The position numbers were made by a program, and so were the translations under genes. A stretch of 64,000 nt of DNA, from NCBI RefSeq assembly GCF_023074055.1, contig NZ_JADPKR010000082.1:62001-126000 (forward strand), read 5' to 3'. The notes below the pieces were generated by a model. The model saw only the letters and a program-made list of their open reading frames with translations, was not told the DNA's origin and did not search any database. Of the stretch, positions 8,154-16,169 are shown in pieces (positions within the stretch are counted from its first letter, which is position 1; each line of letters starts with the position of its first letter). This DNA comes from Bradyrhizobium sp. 141 (GTDB lineage: Bacteria > Pseudomonadota > Alphaproteobacteria > Rhizobiales > Xanthobacteraceae).

Positions 8154-9647
8154 ATGCCCGCTGCCACCGTTGCCCCGACCCGCTTGCGTTTAGGGCTGGC
8201 CGCGCTCGCCGTCAGTGCATTCGGTGTGTTCGGCACGCCGGCTCATGCGCGTGGACCGGATGGCATCGCCGACGTTGCCGAGAAGGTGATCGACGCGGTC
8301 GTCAACATCTCGACCTCGCAGACCGTCGAAGCCAAAGGCGGGGGCGGCAATACCATGCCGCAACTGCCGCCCGGCTCGCCCTTCGAGGAGTTCTTCGACG
8401 ACTTCTTCAAGAACCGGAAGGGCCCCGGCGGCAGCAAGGGCGGTGAAAATAGTCCGGCGCCGCGGAAGACCAATTCGCTCGGAAGCGGCTTTATCATCGA
8501 CACCGCAGGCGTGGTCGTCACCAACAACCATGTCATTGCAGACGCCGACGAGATCCACGTCATCCTCAATGACGGCACCAAGATCAAGGCCGAGCTGGTC
8601 GGGGTCGACAAGAAGACCGATCTCGCCGTGCTCAAGATCAAGCCGACGAAGCCGCTGGTCGCGGTGAAGTTCGGCGATAGCGACAAGCTGCGCCTCGGCG
8701 ACTGGGTGGTCGCGATCGGCAACCCGTTCAGCCTGGGAGGCACGGTGACGGCCGGCATCGTCTCGGCCAAGAACCGCGACATCTCCTCAGGGCCCTACGA
8801 CAGCTATATCCAGACCGACGCCTCCATCAATCGCGGCAATTCCGGCGGTCCGCTGTTCAACCTCGACGGCGACGTCATCGGCGTCAACACGCTGATCATC
8901 TCGCCCTCCGGTGGCTCGATCGGCATCGGCTTCGCCGTGCCGTCGAAGACGGTGGTGGGCGTCGTCGACCAGCTCCGTCAGTTCGGCGAGCTGCGCCGCG
9001 GCTGGCTCGGCGTGCGCATCCAGAGCGTCACCGACGAGATCGCCGAAAGCCTCAACATCAAGCCGCCGCGCGGTGCGCTGGTTGCCGGCGTCGACGACAA
9101 GGGGCCGGCCAAGCCGGCCGGCATCGAGCCCGGCGACGTCGTCGTCAAGTTCGACGGCAAGGACGTCAAGGACCCGAAGGACCTGTCCCGCGTCGTCGCC
9201 GACACGGCGGTCGGCAAGGAGGTCGACGTCATCATCATCCGCAAGGGTCAGGAAGAAACCAAGAAGGTCACGCTCGGCCGCCTCCAGGATCCCGAAAAGG
9301 TGCAGGCCGCAGTGAAGACCGACGAGCCGGCGCCCGAGAAGCCGGTGACGCAGAAGGCGCTCGGCCTTGATCTGGCAGCGCTGAGCAAGGATCTGCGGAC
9401 GCGCTACAAGATCAAGGAGAGCGTCAAGGGCGTGGTCGTCACCAATGTCGACGCCAATTCCGACGCCGCCGAGAAGCGGCTCTCCGCCGGGGACGTCATC
9501 GTCGAGGTCGCACAGGAGGCCGTTTCCAGCGGCGCCGACATCCAGAAGCGGGTCGATCAGCTCAAGAAAGATGGCAAGAAGTCGGTGCTGCTGCTGGTCT
9601 CGAATGCCGACGGCGAGCTGCGCTTCGTGGCGCTGAGCGTGCAATAA
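8154..9647 (+). CDS. degP: Periplasmic DegP/HtrA-type serine protease with two PDZ domains
   Basis: 497 residues from the ATG at 8154, preceded by CTGGAGA. A signal peptide ends near A-H-A (about residue 33). The trypsin-like domain carries the triad: His near 125 in N-N-H-V-I, Asp near 156 in K-T-D-L-A-V-L and Ser near 229 in G-N-S-G-G-P-L. Two PDZ domains follow (about residues 270-360 and 390-490). It degrades or refolds damaged periplasmic proteins. A Gly/Pro-rich loop (about residues 65-105) precedes the catalytic domain. The position after hflKC and the DUF2065 gene fits an envelope-stress role. Confidence 0.95.
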   Translation: MPAATVAPTRLRLGLAALAVSAFGVFGTPAHARGPDGIADVAEKVIDAVVNISTSQTVEAKGGGGNTMPQLPPGSPFEEFFDDFFKNRKGPGGSKGGENSPAPRKTNSLGSGFIIDTAGVVVTNNHVIADADEIHVILNDGTKIKAELVGVDKKTDLAVLKIKPTKPLVAVKFGDSDKLRLGDWVVAIGNPFSLGGTVTAGIVSAKNRDISSGPYDSYIQTDASINRGNSGGPLFNLDGDVIGVNTLIISPSGGSIGIGFAVPSKTVVGVVDQLRQFGELRRGWLGVRIQSVTDEIAESLNIKPPRGALVAGVDDKGPAKPAGIEPGDVVVKFDGKDVKDPKDLSRVVADTAVGKEVDVIIIRKGQEETKKVTLGRLQDPEKVQAAVKTDEPAPEKPVTQKALGLDLAALSKDLRTRYKIKESVKGVVVTNVDANSDAAEKRLSAGDVIVEVAQEAVSSGADIQKRVDQLKKDGKKSVLLLVSNADGELRFVALSVQ

Positions 9648-9660
9648 ATCCTGGGCAGTC

Positions 9661-9755
9661 CCGTAGGGTGGGCAAAGGCGCTCTTGCGCCGTGCCCACGC
9701 TCTCTTCCTTTAATGGACAGGATGGTGGGCACGCTTCGCTTTGCCCACCCTACGG
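9661..9755. repeat. Palindromic intergenic element with 17-bp terminal inverted repeats
   Basis: CCGTAGGGTGGGCAAAG at 9661-9677 is the exact reverse complement of 9739-9755. An inner pair, GTGCCCAC at 9691-9698 with GTGGGCAC at 9725-9732, extends the fold. It lies between the convergent degP and serB genes and could act as a two-way terminator. Elements of this form are common in Bradyrhizobium genomes, from general knowledge. It has no coding capacity. Confidence 0.8.
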
Positions 9756-9778
9756 CTGCCGTGCAAGCGGCGAGAGAC

Positions 9779-10684
9779 TCACCCCTCCACGAACTCCTCG
9801 CGCCGATATCCCTGCGCATAGAGCAGCGCGGTGAGATCGCCGTGATCGATCCGCGCGGCTGCCGCGGCGGCGACTGCCGGCTTGGCGTGATAGGCGACGC
9901 CGAGCCCCGCCGCCTGGATCATGGCGAGATCGTTGGCGCCGTCGCCGACCACGACCGAGTCGATGTCGTCGAGATCGAACGACTCCATCAAATCCACCAG
10001 CGTCGCGAGCTTGGCGGCCCGGCCCAGGATCGGCTCCTTCACTTCGCCGGTGAATTTGCCGTCGCGCACGACGAGCTCGTTGGCGCGGTTCTCCTGAAAG
10101 CCGATCTTTGCGGCGACCGCGGTCGTGAACAGCGTGAAGCCGCCGGAGACGAGGCAGGTGTAGGCGCCGTGGGCGCGCATGGTCGCGACCAGTGTGCTGC
10201 CGCCCGGGGTCAGTGTGATGCGCTTGGCCAGCACCTCGTCGACCGCACTGGCGGGCAGGTCCTTCAGCAGCGCGACGCGCTCGCGCAGCGCCGGTTCGAA
10301 CTCGATCTCGCCGCGCATGGCGCGTTCGGTAATGGCGGCCACATGCGCCTTCACCCCGACGAGATCGGCGAGCTCGTCGATGCATTCCTGGCCGATCATG
10401 GTGGAATCCATGTCGGCAAGAAAAAGCTTCTTGCGCCGGACGCCGACTGGCTGCACGACAATGTCGATGGGCAGGTCGCCGCGCAGCTCGCGGAGCCGCT
10501 GCTCGATGGCGTGACGGTCGCCTTCGAGGTTACTGTCGGCGCCGAAGGGGATGTCGACCGCGACCCCGTCGAACAGCCAGTGCGCGGGAGCCGCCTGCGG
10601 CAGCACGGCGCGGGCGCCATCGACGATGGTCGAGTCGAGCGCGGAATTGTCAGGGTTGCAGATCAGCGTGGCGACGAGGGACAT
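9779..10684 (-). CDS. serB: Phosphoserine phosphatase SerB
   Basis: 301 residues. It dephosphorylates O-phospho-L-serine in the last step of serine synthesis. The HAD-fold nucleophile motif L-F-L-A-D-M-D-S-T-M lies near residue 90, followed by S-G-G-F-T and G-D-G-A-N-D-L-A-M. An N-terminal region of about 80 residues precedes the HAD domain, as in other proteobacterial SerB proteins. Its start codon is only 11 bp from that of the divergent miaA. Confidence 0.96.
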   Translation of the reverse strand: MSLVATLICNPDNSALDSTIVDGARAVLPQAAPAHWLFDGVAVDIPFGADSNLEGDRHAIEQRLRELRGDLPIDIVVQPVGVRRKKLFLADMDSTMIGQECIDELADLVGVKAHVAAITERAMRGEIEFEPALRERVALLKDLPASAVDEVLAKRITLTPGGSTLVATMRAHGAYTCLVSGGFTLFTTAVAAKIGFQENRANELVVRDGKFTGEVKEPILGRAAKLATLVDLMESFDLDDIDSVVVGDGANDLAMIQAAGLGVAYHAKPAVAAAAAARIDHGDLTALLYAQGYRREEFVEG

Positions 10685-10695
10685 TTGAGGTTTTC

Positions 10696-11652
10696 GTGAG
10701 CGAGGAGCAGGTCAGCAGAAGGCCTATTGGCGAGGCCGTGCTTATCGCAGGCCCGACCGCCAGCGGCAAGTCGGCGCTGGCGCTGGAGCTTGCGCTCGCC
10801 ACCGGCGGTATCGTCATCAATGCCGATTCCATGCAGGTCTATCGTGACCTCCGCATCATCACGGCACGGCCGACAGATGGCGAGGAGGCCCGCGCTCCAC
10901 ATCGTCTCTATGGCCATGTCGATGCGGCCGTGAACTTCTCGGCGGGCGCCTGGGTGGCTGACGCGGCAAAGGCGCTCGACGAGGCGAAGGCGGAAGCCCG
11001 CCTGCCGATCTTCATCGGCGGCACCGGGCTCTATTTCAAGGCGCTGACGGCGGGGCTCTCCGTGGTGCCGCCCATTCCTGCCGAGGTGCGCGAGGCCGTG
11101 CGCGCGCGGCTGGAGCGGAACGGCGCGGAAGCGCTGCATGCGGAACTGGCGCGTCGCGATCCGCGCGCCGCCGAGCGATTGAACCTGCGTGACCGCACCC
11201 GGATCGCGCGCGCGCTCGAAGTGATCGAGGCGACCGGCCGTTCGCTGCTCGACTGGCATGGGCAGGGCCAGCCGCCGCTGCTGCCGAAGGACAGTTTTCG
11301 CGCGGTATTTCTCGCTCCCGACCGTGACGAGCTCTATGCACGGATCGATGCCCGTTTCGATGCCATGTTGGGTGCTGGCGCGTTGAGGGAGGTCGAGCGG
11401 CTCGCCGCAAGACATCTCGATCCGCTGCTGCCGGCGATGAAAGCTCACGGCGTGCCGGCCCTGATCCGGCATCTGCGCGGTGAACTCAGCCTGGAGCAGG
11501 CCGCCACCATCGGGCGTGCCGACACCCGCCACTACGCCAAGCGGCAGTTCACCTGGTTCCGGCATCAATTGCCGGAGTTCGAATGGGTGAAGCCGGAGGC
11601 GGCGAGGGGATGGCTCGCTGCCATCGTGAACGCCGACCGAGACCCCGGCTGA
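10696..11652 (+). CDS. miaA: tRNA dimethylallyltransferase MiaA
   Basis: 318 residues from a GTG start. It transfers a dimethylallyl group to A37 of tRNAs that read codons beginning with U. The P-loop G-P-T-A-S-G-K-S lies near residue 19. The tRNA and substrate motifs I-N-A-D-S-M-Q-V-Y and G-G-T-G-L-Y-F-K are present, as is the C-terminal R-H-Y-A-K-R-Q-x-T-W-F-R pattern. Earlier ATG codons are absent, and the P-loop position supports the GTG. It is divergent from serB with almost no intergenic space. Confidence 0.95.
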   Translation: MSEEQVSRRPIGEAVLIAGPTASGKSALALELALATGGIVINADSMQVYRDLRIITARPTDGEEARAPHRLYGHVDAAVNFSAGAWVADAAKALDEAKAEARLPIFIGGTGLYFKALTAGLSVVPPIPAEVREAVRARLERNGAEALHAELARRDPRAAERLNLRDRTRIARALEVIEATGRSLLDWHGQGQPPLLPKDSFRAVFLAPDRDELYARIDARFDAMLGAGALREVERLAARHLDPLLPAMKAHGVPALIRHLRGELSLEQAATIGRADTRHYAKRQFTWFRHQLPEFEWVKPEAARGWLAAIVNADRDPG

Positions 11653-11746
11653 CCCGCTTTTCTGTCCAGGTTCCCGAATTTACCTCTCGCCGAACCCCGG
11701 GAACACCGCTACACTGCCTAAATCGCGTGGGAACGGCCGCATTGCC

Positions 11747-11774
11747 TTGACATCCAGGCTTTGGCCGCTATGTT
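11747..11774 (+). promoter_or_regulatory. Probable sigma-70 promoter of the ilvI operon
   Basis: A perfect TTGACA at 11747-11752 and TATGTT at 11769-11774 are separated by 16 bp. Transcription would start near 11781, about 25 bases before the ilv leader-peptide ATG at 11807. This fits an attenuated operon. Confidence 0.7.
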
Positions 11775-11806
11775 TCGCGCAACCTTTGGGAAGCCGAGCG
11801 CCCGCC

Positions 11807-11872
11807 ATGCGTAACATTATTACCAAACTCCTCATCGCCGTCGTACCCAGGCACACCGCCGGGGGTGGCTAG
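11807..11872 (+). CDS. ilvI leader peptide (21 residues)
   Basis: A 21-codon frame from ATG 11807 to TAG 11870-11872 carries a run of regulatory codons, N-I-I-T-K-L-L-I-A-V-V: three Ile, two Leu and two Val in eleven residues. It lies between a good promoter and an intrinsic terminator upstream of acetolactate synthase, the standard layout of an amino-acid attenuator. Slow translation at Ile/Leu/Val codons would keep the ribosome near the end of the run and favour read-through into ilvI. The peptide itself probably has no function. Confidence 0.85.
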   Translation: MRNIITKLLIAVVPRHTAGGG

Positions 11873-11903
11873 CTGCCATCCACATGACAGGCGGTGTGCA
11901 TGG
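11851..11903 (+). promoter_or_regulatory. ilvI attenuator: competing leader hairpins
   Basis: Two exclusive structures can form. GCACACCGCC at 11851-11860, inside the leader-peptide gene, pairs perfectly over 10 bp with 11890-11899. Alternatively 11876-11884 pairs with 11895-11903 over 8 bp with one mismatch, and this consumes base 11903 of the terminator stem. A ribosome stalled at the Val codons (11840-11845) would cover the first arm and free the second structure, acting as antiterminator. The logic is inferred from pairing; no energies were computed. Confidence 0.7.
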
Positions 11904-11924
11904 GCCCTCTTCGGGGCCTTTTTT
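11902..11924 (+). terminator. ilvI attenuator terminator
   Basis: GGCCC at 11903-11907 pairs with GGGCC at 11914-11918 around a six-base loop, followed by T residues 11919-11924. It lies 58 bp before the ilvI ATG and is the stop signal of the attenuator. Confidence 0.8.
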
Positions 11925-11981
11925 ATTTCCCGAACCTGACACGAACGAAGCCGCTGACAACAGCGCATCCGGAGCAAGCCA

Positions 11982-13757
11982 ATGAGCGACAAGAGCCACG
12001 ATCCGAACCAGATGACCGGCGCCGCGATGATCGTCCGCGCGCTCATCGATCACGGCGTGACCGACATTTTCGGCTATCCCGGCGGCGCCGTGCTTCCGAT
12101 CTATGACGAGATTTTCCAGCAAAGCGAAGTCCAGCACATCCTGGTTCGCCACGAGCAGGGCGCAGGCCACGCCGCCGAGGGCTATGCGCGCTCGACCGGC
12201 AAACCGGGCGTTGCGCTGGTCACCTCCGGCCCCGGTGCCACCAACATGGTGACGCCGTTGACGGACGCGCTGATGGACTCGATCCCGCTGGTCTGCATCT
12301 CCGGCCAGGTGCCGACGCATCTGATCGGCAACGACGCGTTCCAGGAGTGCGACACCGTCGGCATCACGCGCCCCTGCACCAAGCACAACTGGCTGGTGCG
12401 CGACGTCAACGATCTCGCAAAGGTCCTGCACGAAGCTTTCTATGTCGCGACCTCCGGCCGTCCGGGCCCGGTGCTCGTCGACGTTCCCAAAGACGTGCAG
12501 TTCGCGACCGGAACCTATCATCCGCCGCGCAAATCCGACGTGCACCGCTCCTATGCCCCGCGCGTGAAGGGCGATGCGACGCAGATCCGCAAAGCCGTGG
12601 CGCTGCTCGCCAATGCCAAGCGCCCGGTGATCTACAGCGGCGGCGGCGTCATCAATTCCGGCCCCGAGGCGACCAGGCTCTTGCGCGAGCTGGTCGAGGT
12701 CACCGGTTTTCCGATCACCTCCACGCTGATGGGCCTCGGCGCGTACCCTGCGTCGGGCAAGAACTGGCTCGGCATGCTCGGCATGCACGGCACTTACGAA
12801 GCCAACATGACGATGCATGATTGCGACGTCATGCTGTGCGTCGGTGCGCGTTTCGACGACCGCATCACCGGCCGCGTCGATGCGTTCTCGCCGGGCTCGA
12901 AGAAGATCCACATCGACATCGACCCGTCCTCGATCAACAAGAATATCCGCGTCGACGTGCCGATCATCGGCGATTGCGGCAACATCCTCGGCGACATCCT
13001 CCAGGTGTTCAAGGCGGAGGCGAAGAAGCCCGACATCAAGGCGTGGTGGCAGCAGATCGCGCAGTGGCGCGCGCGCAACTCGCTCTATTACCGGAAGAGC
13101 AACGATGTCATCCTGCCGCAGCACGCGATCCAGAGCCTGTTCGAGGCGACGCGCGGCAAGGACACCTACATCACCACCGAGGTCGGCCAGCACCAGATGT
13201 GGGCGGCACAGTTCTTCGGCTTCGAGGAGCCGCATCGCTGGATGACGTCGGGCGGTCTCGGCACCATGGGCTACGGCCTGCCGGCCGCGGTGGGCGTGCA
13301 GGTTGCCCATCCCGACAGCCTCGTCATCGACATCGCGGGCGATGCCTCGGTGCAGATGACGATGCAGGAGATGTCGACGGCGGTGCAGTACGAGCTGCCG
13401 ATCAAGATCTTCATCCTGAACAATCAGTACATGGGCATGGTGCGGCAGTGGCAGCAGTTGCTGCACGGCAACCGCCTGTCACATTCCTATTCGGAGGCGC
13501 TGCCGGATTTCGTCAAGCTCGCTGAAGCCTATGGCGGCGTCGGCATCCAGGTGCACAAGCCCGGCGATCTCGACGGCGCCATCCAGGAGATGATCTCGGT
13601 CAAGCGGCCCGTGCTGTTCGACTGCCGCGTCGCGGCGCTCGAAAACTGCTTCCCGATGATTCCGTCCGGCAAGGCTCACAACGAGATGCTGTTGCCGGAG
13701 CAGGCCAACGACGAAGCCACCGCCAAGGCCTTCGCCGGCGGCAAGGCGCTGGTGTGA
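11982..13757 (+). CDS. ilvI: Acetolactate synthase large (catalytic) subunit
   Basis: 591 residues. This TPP-, FAD- and Mg-dependent enzyme makes acetolactate or acetohydroxybutyrate, the first common step to valine, leucine and isoleucine. The catalytic Glu is in V-R-H-E-Q-G-A near residue 57. The TPP motif starts at G-D-A-S-V-Q-M and ends at N-N-Q-Y-M-G-M-V-R-Q-W-Q. Length and domain order are standard. It is preceded by a leader-peptide attenuator. The small subunit lies one gene downstream, separated by a threonine dehydratase whose start overlaps this stop. Confidence 0.97.
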   Translation: MSDKSHDPNQMTGAAMIVRALIDHGVTDIFGYPGGAVLPIYDEIFQQSEVQHILVRHEQGAGHAAEGYARSTGKPGVALVTSGPGATNMVTPLTDALMDSIPLVCISGQVPTHLIGNDAFQECDTVGITRPCTKHNWLVRDVNDLAKVLHEAFYVATSGRPGPVLVDVPKDVQFATGTYHPPRKSDVHRSYAPRVKGDATQIRKAVALLANAKRPVIYSGGGVINSGPEATRLLRELVEVTGFPITSTLMGLGAYPASGKNWLGMLGMHGTYEANMTMHDCDVMLCVGARFDDRITGRVDAFSPGSKKIHIDIDPSSINKNIRVDVPIIGDCGNILGDILQVFKAEAKKPDIKAWWQQIAQWRARNSLYYRKSNDVILPQHAIQSLFEATRGKDTYITTEVGQHQMWAAQFFGFEEPHRWMTSGGLGTMGYGLPAAVGVQVAHPDSLVIDIAGDASVQMTMQEMSTAVQYELPIKIFILNNQYMGMVRQWQQLLHGNRLSHSYSEALPDFVKLAEAYGGVGIQVHKPGDLDGAIQEMISVKRPVLFDCRVAALENCFPMIPSGKAHNEMLLPEQANDEATAKAFAGGKALV

Positions 13758-14734
13758 GCGCGATGTTCGACCTGACGGACCTCGAGCGCGCACATGCGAT
13801 CGTGGGGCAGGCGGTGCCGGCAACGCCGGCGCATGCCTGGCCGCTGCTCGCAGCACGGCTCGGCACCGAAGTTGTCGTCAAGCACGAGAACCACACGCCG
13901 ATCGGCGCCTTCAAGGTGCGCGGCGGTCTGGTCTATCTTGACCGCCTTAAGCGCGAGCGGCCGAACATTCCGGGCATCATCTCGGCGACGCGCGGCAATC
14001 ATGGCCAGAGCCTGGCCTTTGCCGCGAGCCGTCACGGCATTCCGGCCGTGATCTACGTGCCCCGCGGTAACTCGGTCGAGAAGAACCGCGCGATGAAGGC
14101 CTTTGGCGCCGAGCTCGTCGAGCATGGCGAGGACTTTCAAGCAGCCGCCGAAGAGGCCCAGCGGCGCGCCCAGTTTACTGGCCTGCACATGGTGCAGTCG
14201 TTCCATCCGGATCTCGTGCTCGGGGTCGCGACCTATGCGCTCGAACTGTTCAGGAACGCGCCGGACCTCGACATCCTCTATGTCCCGATCGGGCAGGGCT
14301 CCGGCATCTGCGGCTGCATCATGGCGCGCGACCTTCTGGACCTGAAGACCGAGATCGTCGGCGTGCAGTCGACACAAGCGCCGTCCTACGCGCTGTCGTT
14401 TGCGGCCGGCAAGATCGTGACGACCGAAACCAGCAACACGCTCGCCGATGGCATGGCGACGCGCATTCCCGATGCAAACGCGTTTGCGCTGATCCGCAAG
14501 GGAGCCGCCCGCATCGTGCAGGTCACCGACGACGAAGTCGCCGCAGCGATCCGCGCCTACTGGACCGATACGCACAACCTTGCCGAAGGCGCCGGCGCCG
14601 GCGCGCTCGCCGCGGCGCTTCAGGAAAAGCCAAAGCTGTCGGGCAAGCGCGTCGGTCTCGTGCTGTCCGGCGGCAACATCGATTTCGATCTGTTCCGCCG
14701 TTGGGTTGGAACAGACGCGCCAGCGATGGCGTGA
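13754..14734 (+). CDS. Threonine dehydratase-like PLP enzyme without regulatory domain
   Basis: 326 residues from a GTG that overlaps the ilvI stop (GTGA); an ATG at 13763 is an alternative. It is a fold-type II PLP enzyme: the PLP lysine is in P-I-G-A-F-K-V-R-G-G near residue 54, with G-N-H-G-Q and the late S-G-G-N-I-D motif. Threonine dehydratase makes 2-oxobutanoate, the isoleucine precursor that acetolactate synthase uses. It stops right after the catalytic domain, with no ACT-like region, so it lacks the usual isoleucine feedback site. Related specificities (serine, hydroxyaspartate, ectoine-pathway) cannot be excluded. Confidence 0.85.
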   Translation: MSAMFDLTDLERAHAIVGQAVPATPAHAWPLLAARLGTEVVVKHENHTPIGAFKVRGGLVYLDRLKRERPNIPGIISATRGNHGQSLAFAASRHGIPAVIYVPRGNSVEKNRAMKAFGAELVEHGEDFQAAAEEAQRRAQFTGLHMVQSFHPDLVLGVATYALELFRNAPDLDILYVPIGQGSGICGCIMARDLLDLKTEIVGVQSTQAPSYALSFAAGKIVTTETSNTLADGMATRIPDANAFALIRKGAARIVQVTDDEVAAAIRAYWTDTHNLAEGAGAGALAAALQEKPKLSGKRVGLVLSGGNIDFDLFRRWVGTDAPAMA

Positions 14735-14757
14735 CGGAGAGACAAGAGGGGACGACA

Positions 14758-15300
14758 ATGAACCAGCCCGCATCCGCCTATTTCATCGAGGAGCGCCACG
14801 ATCCGAACGAGACGCATACGCTCTCGGTGCTCGTGCAGAACGAGCCGGGCGTGCTCGCGCGCGTCATCGGCCTGTTCTCGGGCCGCGGCTACAACATCGA
14901 AAGCCTCACGGTCTCGGAGACCGAGAGCCAGAAACATCTGTCGCGCATCACCATCGTCACCACGGGTACACCGATGGTGATCGAGCAGATCAAGCACCAG
15001 CTCGATCGCATGATCCCGGTCTACCGGGTCGTTGACATGACCCTGACCAGGCGCTCGATCGAGCGGGAGCTGGCGATGGTGAAGGTGCGCGGTCAGGGCG
15101 AGCATCGGGTCGAGGCGCTCAGGCTCGCGGATGCGTTCCGCGCCCGGGTGATCGACGCCACGACCGAGAGTTTTGTGTTCGAGATCACAGGCAATACGGA
15201 CAAGATCAATCAATATATCGACCTGATGCGCCCGCTCGGTCTTGTCGAGGTGTCGCGCACCGGCGTTGCCGCGATCGGCCGCGGGCCTGAAGGGATGTGA
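14758..15300 (+). CDS. ilvH: Acetolactate synthase small (regulatory) subunit
   Basis: 180 residues from the ATG at 14758; the open frame extends upstream without family features. The N-terminal ACT domain is visible as H-T-L-S-V-L-V-Q-N-E-P-G-V-L-A-R near residues 20-35, followed by G-R-G-Y-N-I-E-S-L-T-V, the valine-binding region. The C-terminal acolac_small domain follows. It activates the catalytic subunit and confers valine inhibition. It lies 23 bp after the dehydratase gene in the same operon. Confidence 0.95.
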   Translation: MNQPASAYFIEERHDPNETHTLSVLVQNEPGVLARVIGLFSGRGYNIESLTVSETESQKHLSRITIVTTGTPMVIEQIKHQLDRMIPVYRVVDMTLTRRSIERELAMVKVRGQGEHRVEALRLADAFRARVIDATTESFVFEITGNTDKINQYIDLMRPLGLVEVSRTGVAAIGRGPEGM

Positions 15301-15303
15301 ACC

Positions 15304-15999
15304 ATGCTGGCGCGCGACTGGTACTATAATGAGCGGAACCGGATGGGGATCGGGCCCGCAGTGGCGTCGATCTACGACAATCATGACGATGCGGACCTGC
15401 GGGCGCGCGCCGCGCTGAAAATGCTCGGGGTGCAGCGCGGCTGGCGCATCGCCGACATCGGCTGCGGCAACGGCGTGCTGGCGACTGAAGCGGCCCTGAT
15501 GGGCGCCGAGGTCGACGCCATCGACATCTCGCCGGCGATGCTGGCGCTTGCCGAGATCTACGCCCGCGACCGCAAGGCGCCGGTGCGCACGCAATCGGCC
15601 GGCCTGCTCAGTTTCGCCTACCGCCCGGAATCCTACGACCTGATCGTCAGCGAGTTCACGCTGCATCATCTGCCGGATTTCTGGAAGGCGGTGGCGATGT
15701 CGCGGATCTATCGTGCGCTCAAGCCCGGCGCGAGCTTCTACCTGCGCGACATCGTCTACGCCTCGATGCCCGACGCCATCGAGCGCGACGTCGAGCAATG
15801 GGCCGACTTCCAGATCAAGAACCACGATTTTGCGCGCGACAGCGTCGTCACGCATATGCGCGACGAATATTCCACCTTCGGCTGGGTGATGGAGCGGATG
15901 CTGACCGACGTCGGCTTCACGCTGGTCTCGGCCGATTACCACGCACCAATGCACGGCACTTATCTGCTGCGGAAACCGAAAGCCGGCGAGCAAGGCTAG
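15304..15999 (+). CDS. Class I SAM-dependent methyltransferase
   Basis: 231 residues. Motif I is I-A-D-I-G-C-G-N-G-V-L-A near residue 50, followed by the acidic loop V-D-A-I-D-I-S-P-A-M and motif III within L-K-P-G-A-S-F-Y-L-R-D. The fold is of the Methyltransf_11/25 type and the substrate is unknown. The ATG is 3 bp after the ilvH stop, so it is probably the last gene of the ilv operon. No link to branched-chain amino acids is evident beyond position. Confidence 0.85.
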   Translation: MLARDWYYNERNRMGIGPAVASIYDNHDDADLRARAALKMLGVQRGWRIADIGCGNGVLATEAALMGAEVDAIDISPAMLALAEIYARDRKAPVRTQSAGLLSFAYRPESYDLIVSEFTLHHLPDFWKAVAMSRIYRALKPGASFYLRDIVYASMPDAIERDVEQWADFQIKNHDFARDSVVTHMRDEYSTFGWVMERMLTDVGFTLVSADYHAPMHGTYLLRKPKAGEQG

Positions 16000-16036
16000 A
16001 GCTGTGAGAGCAAGCTGCAACGACAACGTCGCTGCA

Positions 16037-16156
16037 CTCCCTCCCCCGCTTGCGGGGGAGGGTCGGGGAGAGGGTGTCTCCACAAGCGAGAACCCCCAAG
16101 AGGAGAAAGCCCTCACCCGCGCCTTCGGCGCGACCTCTCCCGCAAGCGGGAGAGGT
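16037..16156. repeat. 120-bp palindromic intergenic repeat, copy 1
   Basis: The element has two hairpins, CCCTCCCCCGCTTGCGGGGG near the left end and ACCTCTCCCGCAAGCGGGAG near the right end, joined by a shorter stem around GCGCCTTCGGCGC. By hand count, copy 2 at 27433-27552 has the same length with six mismatches (about 95% identity). It ends 13 bp before an ATG, so it lies in the leader of the EamA gene. Confidence 0.85.
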
Positions 16157-16169
16157 TAGGGAGTTTGGA

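Noticed and set aside
11832..13466. Long minus-strand open frame (about 544 codons) opposite ilvI
   Set aside because: It mirrors the codon structure of acetolactate synthase on the other strand and is rich in His, Arg and Asp without any domain. High-GC genes routinely create such frames.
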